From the NCBI RefSeq assembly GCF_020085105.1, contig NC_058064.1, forward strand, positions 14,746,501 through 14,810,500: a stretch of DNA of 64,000 nucleotides, in the 5' to 3' direction. Source of the stretch: Siniperca chuatsi. Taxonomy: Eukaryota > Chordata > Actinopteri > Centrarchiformes > Sinipercidae. Positions 46,001 through 56,700 of the stretch are shown in pieces; the first letter of the stretch is position 1; each line of letters opens with the position of its first letter. A model generated the notes under the pieces. It was not told where the DNA came from. It made no database searches and saw only the letters and a program-made list of their open reading frames with translations. A program made the position numbers and the translations under genes.

Positions 46001-49000
46001 ACTGCTAATTTCAAATCACAGAACCAGACAGTAACAACTTTAGGATTACACGGATGTGATGGTTGTGCTGTAGCAGCAGAGAAAAAGTGTTACTGGCGAA
46101 TCCTGACAACATTCTTATGTCTCTCTCTGGAACTGATCCCTGAATAGATAGCGTTATAATGAGCTAGTGGGGTAAAAAAGAAAAGAAAAAGTAATTTTTC
46201 TCTCATTTTTTATTTATAAAAGTGCCTCAGTGTTATGCTGAACAGTGCCTTGCTATACGATACTTTTATGATAAACTCAAAAGCCATATGATAATGTGCA
46301 GTGTCAGCATTTCTACAAACACAAGGACAAAGTGTGGGTGTTGCAGCGTATTACTGTTGGAAATCGTGTTATACTGTAGGTCATAATTCTTTTTGTCTTT
46401 GTTGTGATTGGACTGTTATATTGTTTATGTTTGTACTTTTTATCAATAGATTTTTCTTCCACAAGAGTATGCTAAAGATTTATATTCTTCTGCATAGCCA
46501 ATCCTTTACTACAGTAAAATGTATTATACTTTATTTCTATAGCACCATGAGGAAATGGTAATGATGATGAAAGAGAAAGGAGAAATACATTAATATAAAT
46601 AATAAAAACCTAAAAAGAAACTTGGAAATAACTGTAAAAACAGCCTGTGTGTCTTAACATGAATAATGTGTGTTAATGTACTTAGTGATTGCAGTTTAAG
46701 TGATTAATGTTGGCTCTATAGTCAAAATTACAGCTATAAACAGTTTTTGTGCTTTTTCTCTTCTTCTCCCCTACAGGAGACAAGTCTCTTCCTCCCAAAC
46801 TGGAGCTTTCAGACTCCATCCCTCCCCTCATCCACTCAGACACAGACCCCGAGCCCCCCACCCTCAAACCAATCGACGACGCCCCAGACTGCGAAGACAA
46901 GACTCACAGCAAGCATTTTAAGTATGACGTGGAAATACCACACCTGCTCTCCTCTACGCCGCACCTCAACGGCTACTCCCACGACAGCCTCCAGAACTCT
47001 TTATTGGACGGAGATGTGAGCGTAGTGGCCACATCGACTCTCGCCGAGCCCACGGGCACAGTTAACCGCCGGACCGCAGTGCTCTTCCGCAAATCGAAGA
47101 CCGCCAGTCCCCACAAGCCCTCGAGGGGCGGGAACCAGGGGGCTGACGGAGTTAAAGAGGGTGAGGGGGAGGGAGATGAAGACGGCGCACAGCTGGGCTC
47201 CAAATCCTTTCTGTCAGTGGTCATACCAAGGCTGGAGACGCTACTTCACAGCAAGAAGAGGAAGCACAGCGGCAGCAGAGACAGCGAGGAGGAGGGAGGA
47301 GAGGGAGAGCATGAAGAGGAGGGAGAGTCCCCTGTGAAACGACTTGACACTGGTAAGAAGTGTACAGAGAAAAACTGGCTTTTAAATGAGCTGTATATCA
47401 CTGAATATGATTTTTTATTTATGTCTGGTCATTCAGTGCCTTCAATATTTTCACAGTCTAACAGTAACGGGTTTTTTTTTCCCTCAAGCATTTTCACAAT
47501 TTTCTGCATGACTAAATGACATTTCTTTGAGTTACCATATGTTAGACTTTGAATGACATTTCTTCAACGCTCTGATTAAATTAGCACAGCAGTATTTAGC
47601 TCTGCTGCCATCCCCCGAAACTGGCAGTGCAAACATTGCAATGAGCTGTTACACTGCTTACAAGTCATCGCAGTCAAACTTCCAAACAGCACAGCAGTAA
47701 GTAACAACAGTTTACTCTTTTACATCAGTTTGCTGAAATTAGACTAGAGGTTGATTGAACAACCTGTAGCCCAATGCAGATGAATTAACATTTGACAGGA
47801 CTGGCTTGGATTCACATTCTGGCTTTTGGATCAGGGTATTCGTAATATACATTTTTGTGATCGGATGGAAAACTTTTTTGCCTTCTGTCGTGTTGTGTCT
47901 CCCCTCAGGCCTGTCACGAGGTTTTCTGGAGGTGGAAGAGGAGAAGGAGATAGAAGACTCTAGTAGGGCCAGCAGACCTGTGGAGCCACGAAGACGCTGT
48001 GCCTCTGAGTCCTCCATCTCCTCATGTAGCAGTCTGCCAGGAAGCACCAGGTAATCCAACAGATATAATATGTTTAATCTTGTGATTTGATTTTGATTTG
48101 ACTTAGAAGCAGGGCCTAAAGCAGTGTCAGCTGGTCTGTCTGTTCTTCCATCCTTCTATTGTTCAATTAGCTGGTTGTTAACCAGATGTTTACCAGCCGC
48201 AACAGCATGGCTGGAATTGTTTTCACCTTGTGAGTCTGTGTGTGTGTGTGTGTGTGTGTCATCATGGCAAAATGTGGTGGTGGAGACACCTACTGTAGCG
48301 GGAACTACCACAGAAGCGGTTTTGAGTACAGTGTTTACATGTCTGTCTGTGGACAGATTTTGTCAACAGGATAGCGTCACAACCGTGCAAGATGCAGTCA
48401 CGAAACTTTACAGGTGTGTAGTTGAGATCAAAATGAAGGCTGGGTTCGAAGATGGGTGTGGTCCGAGCAAGGGCGGCCCCTTACCTAGAAGAACTAGGTA
48501 AGGGGCCGCTTGCCCCCCCACTTTACGACTCTGGCCCACATTCGTTTTAATCTGTACATAATTATTACCGGCTGCAATAGCACCCTCGCGGGTGGTGTGA
48601 TCCCTTCTCAAGATGGTCTCTAGTTTGTTTCTGAAGTTGACTCTGGTGTGTCTTTTTTGTTCCTAGCACTATTCTCAGTCTTCCAAAATGTGGGAAGGGG
48701 AAACCCGCCTTGGTCCGGAGAAACACTGTGGACGATAAGAGCGAATTAATCGCCTGCATCGAAACCGGGAATTTTGCAAAAGCTGCACGAATCGCTGCCG
48801 GTAAGTTGGCTGCTTTATGTGTCAAAAGAATCTGCATGCATGTGTGAGATGAACACTATGTATACAGACTACCTTTTTTATTCACCATTTCAAATAAATA
48901 TACTGGATTTTTCCAGTGAAATATTGATATTTATTTGCTCTTGTGAAATTCTGTACTTCAGTGCTACACGCTACACAATTGTTGTCTTTCTGTTTTCTGA

Positions 49001-50145
49001 TAACTCATACAGTAAACATGCTTCGCATAGAGCCCTCAAATTTGACTATGACTTGACTATCAATTAATTTAAAACAAAACACAACATTTATTGTAGCCTG
49101 TTGCACTCAGTCTTGTCCAGTAATCAGTGTGGCCAGTAAGAAATAGAGTACAGTAAGTAGTTGTGTATATTCCTGGATGTCTGCAGGGCATGTGCAATCT
49201 TAAAAAGCCTTAAATTACGTCATGAAAACTACATATTACTTCTCCTGTTGAACTGGAGAATTGGCCTTATGTTTCCTTCTAGCTTCAGCATCAATTTGGT
49301 CTTAAAAGTTTAACTTGAAAGAACTTGCAGACACCTGGTATTCATACACACATGAAAAGCAGGGTTGGAAATTAACGGCACCTACCAGCCAACTTCTTGT
49401 GACTTCTGGCAGTGACCGGTGAGTCTTTATACTCACATGACTGTCATCATGGCATATAACCAGCCAGCATCTGGAGACTCCCTCATGTAAAATTCACATT
49501 TGGCTAATAAAATGCTAAATGTGGCTGGTGCATTTTAATAACTGTCTTTCACTGTGGCTCTAAAGGGAAAAGTTCATTTCCCACCCTGATTTGCTGTGTG
49601 CACATACAGCATGGCTTTGGAAATGTGTTTCTTTCTGTGTTTACACCCACATATAACTTCTTTGGTGTTGTTCCTGCTTCCATAGAGGTTGGCAACAGCA
49701 ATATTTGGATGCCCGCTAGTGCTGCAACAGTTGCATTGGAACCCCTAAAGCTAGTTTGGGCCAAATGTAGTGGATACCCTTCCTACCCTGCCTTGGTGAG
49801 TGTTTGTGGGAGAGAAAGCATGACAATCACTGACTGAAGTCTTTTTACTCTGAAGTTTTTTTGTCCTCTCTTCACATTGGGACACATTGGAACCTAATTA
49901 TGACACTCTTGTCCCACAGGATGAAGCAATAGTTTTACTACAGCTGTTCTTTTAGGTGTCCAGTGGACAGTTTGGGGGAAAAAGACAGATTGCCCACTTT
50001 TCAAAATGTCCTCTGTTTTCCTCTAGGTGGCAGCCTTTCACTGTTAACCAGTTTAATTTGACCTTAGCATGAAAGGACAAATGAGGAAAAGAATCTTATT
50101 GCCACAAGCTGGTTGTGTGCATGCATTTGTGTATGTATGTATGTA

Positions 50146-50189
<44 letters not shown>

Positions 50190-52092
50190 CAGTATAGACA
50201 TCTTTACTGTATGCTTTAGTGATTCTGTGGGTGTATGTTTGCCATGCATTTGCATTCATGAGCATGTGTGTGTAACTCCGTCCCCTCTCGCCTCTGTGTG
50301 TAGATCATCGACCCCCACATGCCGCGTGTTGGCTGCCAGCACAACGGGGTGTCCATCCCCATGCCCCCCATGGACGTGCTCCGCATCGGGGAACAGATGC
50401 AGTACAAAGCCGAAGAGAAACTCTACCTCGTCCTCTTCTTCGACAACAAGCGCAGCTGGTGAGTGCCGCTATGTGTAGGAATGATTTAAGCTGACGCAGG
50501 TTCCTACAAGGGTAAACCTGTCAACCTCACTGTCAGCTGATCATTATTCTCTTGTGGCTGCGTGACATCAATTGTCAAGAGACAACAAATGGCCCTCACA
50601 TCAAGAGGCATTTGAAAGTTTCACTTGGACTCCCATCAATGGGAAAATGTTTTCCAGTCTTTAACAGTGATGGTATTATCTTTGTGTCACACTGTTAACT
50701 GGCTTTTTATCTGCTGCTAGCAAAGAATATTCCACATGTTGGAGTGACCACTGTGGAGCTGAAACTACCTAGTTAAATAATTAAAATGGAGTGTAAAAAG
50801 GATTATAAGGCTTTATAAGTTTTCTTTGAATTCCAATCAATTGATAATCAGTTTTGTCCTTTTACCACCAATGCGTTGATTAAATACCCCCTAGTTCTAT
50901 TTTTTGTCTTGGCACACATTTAATAATTTATTTTCCCTAAGAAACATTTTCCATCCCTTAGACATTTGAGTCATCTGCAGTGTCAAAGTAGCAATAGAAG
51001 TATTTTAGGACTATTGTTACTTTTGCTAATCTTGCTGAATATCAGGAACTAAGGTTGCAGCATTTACTGGGAGTTTTGCCACAATTTTCTCCCGTTTTCC
51101 TGCAAAAATATCTGCCTAAAACCTGTGATTTTTAGTGCACGTGTGTGTGTGTGTGTTCACACACGAAAACAAAGACACTTTCTCCAAATAAGTGTTGGAA
51201 CAATTATTTGAGAATTAATGACAGAAAATTGATTTGTCATTTATCAAGGAAAAATTCCAAATGTTTGCTGATTGCAGCTTTTAAAACATGAGGATTTACT
51301 GCTTTACTCTGTTTTATATTATTGTAAATTGAATATATTTGGGTTTTGGACTGTTGGTTGAACAAAACAAGGAAAAAACTATTGGAAGACATCACCTTTC
51401 GCTTTCAGAACGTGTGATAGCCAGAGAAAATGATTATTTGAAAAATAATTAACAGATTAATCGATAATGAACGTAATCGTTGAACTTCAAATCTCTTCAA
51501 CACTTCCACACAACTGTTAAATACTAGTCAGACCTCACAGTATCGTTGTTAATGTATTATAACTGTATCAACTTTTCAGCTGCAGTGGTTTCTTCCAAGT
51601 TTCATGCTAAAATGGTCGTCGTGTGGCAAGAACAAAGCACAGTGCAAAATCTGTGAATAAGATAGATATGCTGAAACATGCAGTATGGTTGGCATTGTGT
51701 TTTTTCACCTCAAATGAAAGAATAACAACAAATATGAGAATAAACACCATTTTATGACTAATTATCTGTAGTTCTTTGGTTAAAATCTTGTGAAAAGAGT
51801 AATATATATTCGATTCCTGGGAAGTAATACTTACAGAATCATGAAAAAACATTTAACCGTAACCGCTGTTCAGGTGTTGTAATATAGATGCTGCCTTTTC
51901 CCTCTCAGGCAGTGGCTTCCTAGATCCAAGATGGTTCCTCTGGGAATGGACCAGACCATAGACAAAATCAAGATGATGGAAGGACGCACATCCAGCATTC
52001 GCAAGGCTGTCCAGATCGCCTTCAGCCGTGCCATGAACCACCTGAGCATAGTGCAGGACGAGCCAGTCAGCGACCTCAGTGACGTGGACTGA
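40069..52092 (+). CDS. brd1: Bromodomain-containing protein 1 (BRPF2), HAT-complex scaffold
   Basis: A chromatin reader and scaffold of HBO1/MOZ-type histone acetyltransferase complexes. Coding exons: 40069-41465, 41930-42086, 42446-42577, 42701-42829, 44501-44813, 44945-45265, 46777-47352, 47909-48050, 48667-48800, 49686-49795, 50304-50458, 51909-52092. All phases close, giving 1249 residues (human long form 1189). Domains: an N-terminal EPL-like part; PHD1 from about residue 225 ([13 protein letters not shown]); a zinc knuckle and PHD2 (to about 400); a bromodomain at about 575-680 with the acetyl-lysine Asn in 'NCMKYN'; and a PWWP domain at about 1110-1235 ('[12 protein letters not shown]', '[15 protein letters not shown]'). 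It ends SDLSDVD like other BRPF2 proteins. The donor after exon 41930-42086 is weak (GTTTGT). Synteny with zbed4-alg12-creld2 separates it from brpf1 and brpf3. Confidence 0.95.
42943..42991 (+). repeat. dispersed duplicate of 43905-43955
   Basis: 'gaagaatatgaatactatgagtacaat.gctgc.aaaca.tcttatttca' recurs about 960 bp downstream with only a few mismatches. Both copies are in the same brd1 intron and same orientation. Confidence 0.75.
43838..44075 (+). repeat. partial tandem duplication upstream of tRNA gene
   Basis: A 30-bp block beginning GATTAAGGTCCACTGGCTGA is identical at 43876-43905 and 44045-44074 (offset 169 bp). Weaker similarity extends upstream of each ('tgtagacag.gt', 'cttattaagtg/cttagtaagtg', C-rich tract). 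The second copy ends about 25 bp before the tRNA. Confidence 0.7.
44100..44172 (+). tRNA. tRNA-Lys (anticodon CUU)
   Basis: A 73-nt cloverleaf. Acceptor arm GCCCGGC pairs with GTTGGGC (one G-U), with discriminator G. The D arm holds the intact box A (TAGCTCAGTCGG). Anticodon stem TGAGA/TCTCA encloses loop CTCTTAA with anticodon CTT at 44133-44135. The T arm holds box B GGTTCGAGCC at 44151-44160. There is no intron and CCA is not encoded, as expected for a eukaryotic gene. It lies inside a brd1 intron on the same strand, with a T5 pol III terminator right after. All arms pair, so it looks functional. Confidence 0.95.
44176..44180 (+). terminator. RNA polymerase III terminator of tRNA-Lys
   Basis: TTTTT four bases after the tRNA 3' end; the standard pol III stop. 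Confidence 0.8.
45266..46776 (+). other. brd1: brd1 intron, no internal gene
   Basis: A 1.5-kb AT-rich intron. A short L2-tail-like piece ('actttatttctatagcacc') lies near 46528-46546 and an A-run near 45896-45906. Nothing else is seen. Confidence 0.5.
46777..47217 (+). other. brd1: alternatively spliced long-isoform segment of brd1
   Basis: The first 441 nt (147 codons) of the exon 46777-47352 code for a Ser/Pro-rich segment starting DKSLPPKL and ending SFLSVV. An internal acceptor (ctttctgtcag|TGGTC) ends at 47217. Splicing from the preceding exon (phase 1 G) to 47218 keeps the frame and restores GTG-GTC before IPRLETLL. Human BRD1 long and short isoforms differ by a segment with the same start and end words, so this is a conserved optional segment. 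Confidence 0.75.
48236..48259 (+). repeat. (TG)n microsatellite in brd1 intron
   Basis: A short TG run in the intron after exon 47909-48050. No other role seen. Confidence 0.8.
48473..48509. repeat. perfect inverted repeat, 16-bp stem and 5-nt loop
   Basis: GCGGCCCCTTACCTAG (48473-48488), loop AAGAA, then CTAGGTAAGGGGCCGC (48494-48509). The flanks 'gcaag(gg)' and 'ttgc' continue the symmetry with a two-base bulge. It lies in the brd1 intron 48051-48666 and is GC-rich against an AT-rich background. It could be the fused ends of a small DNA transposon or a cruciform/hairpin-forming element. Confidence 0.8.
50129..50184 (+). repeat. (GTAT)n(GT)n compound microsatellite in brd1 intron
   Basis: GTAT tetranucleotides (about 50129-50150) pass into a GT run to 50184. 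It lies about 120 bp upstream of the PWWP exon at 50304. Confidence 0.9.
50459..51908 (+). other. brd1: last brd1 intron, no internal gene
   Basis: A 1.45-kb AT-rich intron between the PWWP exons. A small GT/AC hairpin-like run lies near 51137-51163. No exon or RNA gene is seen. Confidence 0.5.
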
Positions 52093-53775
52093 TGCCACTC
52101 ACTGACTCTCCCCTCTCACACAGACACACACACACAAACTTGTACCTCTCCTGTACCAAATACCCCCCTCCCCCCGTCTCTGCAGGAGACTCAAATGTTT
52201 ACTGGGCACCTGCTGTAACAGGTGGTGTCTCTTCCTCATCCATTCCTACTCGTACACACTCCTACGATGTGCCGATGGGATACGGCTGCTGCTGAACTGA
52301 ATGTGTCTGAATCTCTCCTCTCCACCTCCAGGCTTGTAACTGTGCTTAGAGACTGCTCTTTTTGTCCACCCGCCTCCTTCACTCCGCCAGTCACGACTAT
52401 CATTTTCAGTCATCATTTCAAGGCAAAAACGTTAGTGATTGATTTCGTACATTTTGGTAGCCTTACCAAATGTGGTTGTGGTATCAGGACTTTGTAGTAA
52501 GTCAAAGAGTCTTCACCCACCGTTAAATCTTGGCTGCAGCTGATAACGTTTTTCAACTCGGTCCGTTATTTTGGCAGGCAGCCAATCATCATTTCTCTTA
52601 CAAGTTGTTAAAAAAGAAGCATCTAGTAGCTGGTAAATTAGCTAAAGTAGACAAAAACATACATTTCCTGCCTACATGAGGACTTTTCAGTTGTAGCCAA
52701 AGCCTACGTTTATGTCAAGGTCACATTTACATACTGGTCATCTCCATTTACAAATACCTTCCTTTGTATTCAAATTGTAAATAATCTGTACAGTTGCCTG
52801 ACACTAACTTATTTTGTAGTTTTGACATAAATGGGTACTGTACAGAAGTTTTCTTAGTATTTATACTTGATGCATTCTTGGCACTAAGGAGTGAGTGCTA
52901 TTTTGGCAGTGCTGTATGTTCAAGAAGAGTAAAAAAATGTGCAAAAGCAGATTAGGGCTAAAATGTCATGTTTCTGAAGTATGAAAGTATTCCGTTTTTC
53001 TTTTTTTTTTTAAGTTATTGAAGTTTATAATCGTAAGCTTCCATTTGGCATTAATCCCTTTTGTATTAAACATAGTTTTCGTATATTTTTGTTCATATAT
53101 ATTTATATGATTTGAATACACGGTAATACAGTATGTAAGTCTCTGAAGCGCATACAGGCAGTCTGATGTTGTGGACAGATCGTATATATTGTTCTCAAGA
53201 AACCAAAAATGTTGCTACCCAGAAGTTTTTTGCTGATTCATTTTCTGTGATGTGTGAAATTGTTGCCAAAAAAAGACAAAAAAGTAAAGTGTATTTTTAC
53301 GTGATACATTTGACTGTTACTTGGTTTCGCTGTAGTCGTAGGGAGATGTGCCTGCGTTAACTTATTGTAAAGTATTTGCATTACTTTATATTCAAGGAAA
53401 GACGTGCAAACGGATTGTGGTCAAGTGGCACATCTTGTGGTGGATACTTGCCTTCTTTTTAAGTAACCTTTTCTAACTTTTTTTGTAGTTGTAGACTTCA
53501 AGACCTTTCATTTTATACTATTGCCTATTTTTTCTGGGTAACATTGGGTAGTTTTGGTATATTTCATTTTGTACTTAACTGTAGTAGTTTTTTTAATCGG
53601 GTCATATGAAATATTGCTGGGACTGTTTTTTTTTGTAGCAAAGCAAAAAATAAAAGATACAAATATGAACATGTGCCTCTTTTATGCAGTGTCTTTCAGT
53701 GGCATAGTGCAGTATTCAAAATGTGTTACATTCCCCTTTCTTGTTCAAATAAATGTTTCAAGCATCCACGAACTC
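52093..53775 (+). other. brd1: brd1 3' UTR
   Basis: A long AT-rich 3' untranslated region after the TGA at 52090-52092. It has T-runs and AATAAA signals at 53649-53654 and 53748-53753. No open frame has family resemblance. The end is inferred from the poly(A) signals. Confidence 0.6.
53649..53654 (+). terminator. brd1: brd1 poly(A) signal (proximal)
   Basis: AATAAA within 'aaaaaataaaagat', about 1.56 kb after the stop. A second AATAAA at 53748 could give a slightly longer transcript. Confidence 0.5.
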
Positions 53776-56700
53776 ACTGCAAAACTAACTGACCAGAAAA
53801 CTGTTAATAAAAAGAGCCAAAATTCAAATTAAATAAGTTACATTTTTTGAGCCTCATCTGGGGCACAAGAGGGACTCAACTAATTCATATGTCAACTAAA
53901 AGGACTGTACCTCCTTCATGGTTGGCAGAGGGCAGACACTAATTCAACCTCCTACTTGCCATATGGCACTCTACCCTGCTCGTCTACTCAGCCGATGATT
54001 GTCCACTTAAATTGCAAACTGTGTCCTGTAGGTTGCCAGCTATGTAGCACGGGCCGCAGAGAAGGATCAGCTTATGAACTGTGACAGAATAAGTTGCTAT
54101 ATTGCGTGGACCAGACATGATCTTGCCAGGCTGTTGTGCACTTTGCATGTGCTAGTTAATGGTCAGGGCAGTACTTCAAAAGTTTTAACATAAGATGTGT
54201 GCTGGCAGGAGGCCGTTATCCTTACCCGTTAGTTTTGTTTATTATTATTTTTATTCACTTTTCTGGCATCTAATTACTCCCCAAACCCCATAAATGAATA
54301 TCAAATTGTGCAGCTCAATGAGTGGATGTGGGCTATTACTTTTGGTATGTCAAGCGTATTCCAGCAATTTCATATGAATTTTTGAAGATCATAATTTTAT
54401 AATGGAAGTCTATGAGAGGAATGATTCGACTCAATTCAGACCTACTCAACTTTGACAGTAAACTGCTCTGACATTAGTGCAGCTACGGAATCTGTAAATC
54501 CATTTAAAATGCCAACGAGACTTAGAAGTTCGTAAATTGTAATCTGTGTCTTGATTACTGTTACAATTTTGGAGCAATTTAAGATTAAAGTGACTGCTTT
54601 TACAGCCGTTTTGAGACTTCTGTATGTCGTGATCAACTAGCGTGGAGCAGTGTTTTTTCTAAACCAGAAAAAAAATTCTAAACTGCTCTCAGTAGCACAG
54701 TTGTAACTCTACAAGCACACGATACCTTAAAATATAGCCACAAGCCTCATCTCTCTCAAAATGTAAACATCCCACAGGAGTTATAGTTCTTGAGATCTAT
54801 ACCTTAAAGAGCACTGTCCTTCCTCACTTTCCCCTTTCTTAAACTTAAATACTCTCCCTTCATTTTAACATTGTGTAAGCATTGTTCAAATCAGTCTTAG
54901 AGCTACAAGCTTTAGTTTTTTGGAAGCAAACTTCTCAAGAAAATGTAAACTTGTGCTGTGTTTTTCCGGGGATACCGGTCGACTCAGTGGTTAACACACT
55001 TCTCTGAGGAGAGTGCTCCATACAACACTGCTCTTATAATTCACAGCCAGAAGGTTATGAGTTTGATCCCCACTGTAGGCAACTAACTTTAAACTTAGTT
55101 GACACAGATGATCCTGACAACAGTGTTCTAGAAATTGAAGTTACTAATTGAAGTTGACTGCTTTCTCAAGACTATCTGGCCCACAAAATGAAATGAAATT
55201 AAACATTGTGTAGAAATTGCTCATATCAACACAACTTCTACCTCTTCTTGATACAGTTGTTTTCTTCTTCTTATTATTTTTCAGCTTGGTACAGCATGCA
55301 CTTGCCAGCTCTCGCACACATTTTCTTCAGGAAATGCCTTCTCTAGTTATTTTTAATGCTTCTAGGTATAATATTCTGAATTTCCAAATTATGCTCCAGC
55401 TGAACAATTCATGGTTACTAGTAAACATAGGCCTATAAGGTAGGATTTTAGAGTTAGAAAGTTCATACAGCCATTATCCATTACAAGTAAAAGTCCTGGA
55501 CTCAAATCCCTATAGTTAAAGAACAGTAGAATTATCAGTAAAATGACTTATTATGCAGAAGAAATGGCCCCTGGGATTGATATTACTAGATTGTTCCCCC
55601 GTTCAACACAAATACAAGTTTGGTATCAGCTCAACAGAAAGAGGCGGTCACTCTCAGTCTGTCCACAGAGAGGCGCTGTGGCTCCACATAAAACCTCCCT
55701 TTATTTTGCCGAGACGTCGTCTACAAACCCGGCGTACCTGAGAGTCCACCTACTCAGCTCCACTCGGGTAAGGTTAGGCATCAGTATTCATTATATAAAC
55801 CGTTTTCATTACTGTGTTCAAATGGTGAATGCACCGATTAGAGAGAATGCCAATTAATGCTAAATCAGTTTGCTGCTGGTTTGGCGCCTCCCTCTCTCTC
55901 CTCCAGCTCAGATAAAAGTCTGCTAATGCCAATCACTGGCCGTCTCCCCCCTCCATTTTCTTTTTTTCACAGAGAGTGGGCAGACAATTCTCCTCTTAAG
56001 TGTTTTATTTGTTTATATGCTAATATTCGGATGAAAGTTAGCTAACAAAGATGGAGGGGTAGAAGCGTAAACAGCGCGGTGTGGGCAGGAGTTGAACCTG
56101 CGCCTTCACACTTGTGGAGTTTGCTCTGTGGGTTCATTCACAAGTGCATCGTATAAGGCCAAAGCGAGGCACGTCTTAAATGCAAATTTGGACGAAAACT
56201 GTTGAAATATGCATTTTACTTAAGCCAATCCAGCTTTTGTTTCTTCAAGCTACTCACATTCAGAGAGGTAAAGCAGCGTTATGGGGATTAAATGAGCTAG
56301 TAATGGCCCCTGTGATATAGAAAGCCACCTTCAAGCCACGCTGAAAGACATCTCCCATCTTTCTAAACAATTGGAGCTAATGTAGTCGCACGCAAACACA
56401 CAGCAGAGTCTGACTCCATCCCTCTCTCCTCTCTTTGTCTGTCTGTCTTCACCAGATACTAATTGTGTGGGGAGGTAAACACAGCAGTCAAGTGGAGAGG
56501 ACGGCGAGTCAGGCGTGAATATCAATCTCCCCACATCAGTGTCATCAGATGACTTTGACTGAGTTGAGGCGGGCTCATTAGAGTGCCGCGGGCGGCAATA
56601 ACATCCAGGTGGAGGCCAGGCTCTGAAGTTATGGAAGCCTGCAGAGCTCACCAGTTAACCGGTGTGAGCGCGCGCGTGTGTTAGTGTGTGTGTGTGAGAC

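Noticed and set aside
56085-56120. tRNA T-arm-like stem (minus strand GCAGGTTCAACTCCTGC)
   Set aside because: No matching acceptor or anticodon arms at the right spacing, so not a tRNA gene; too short to call a SINE.
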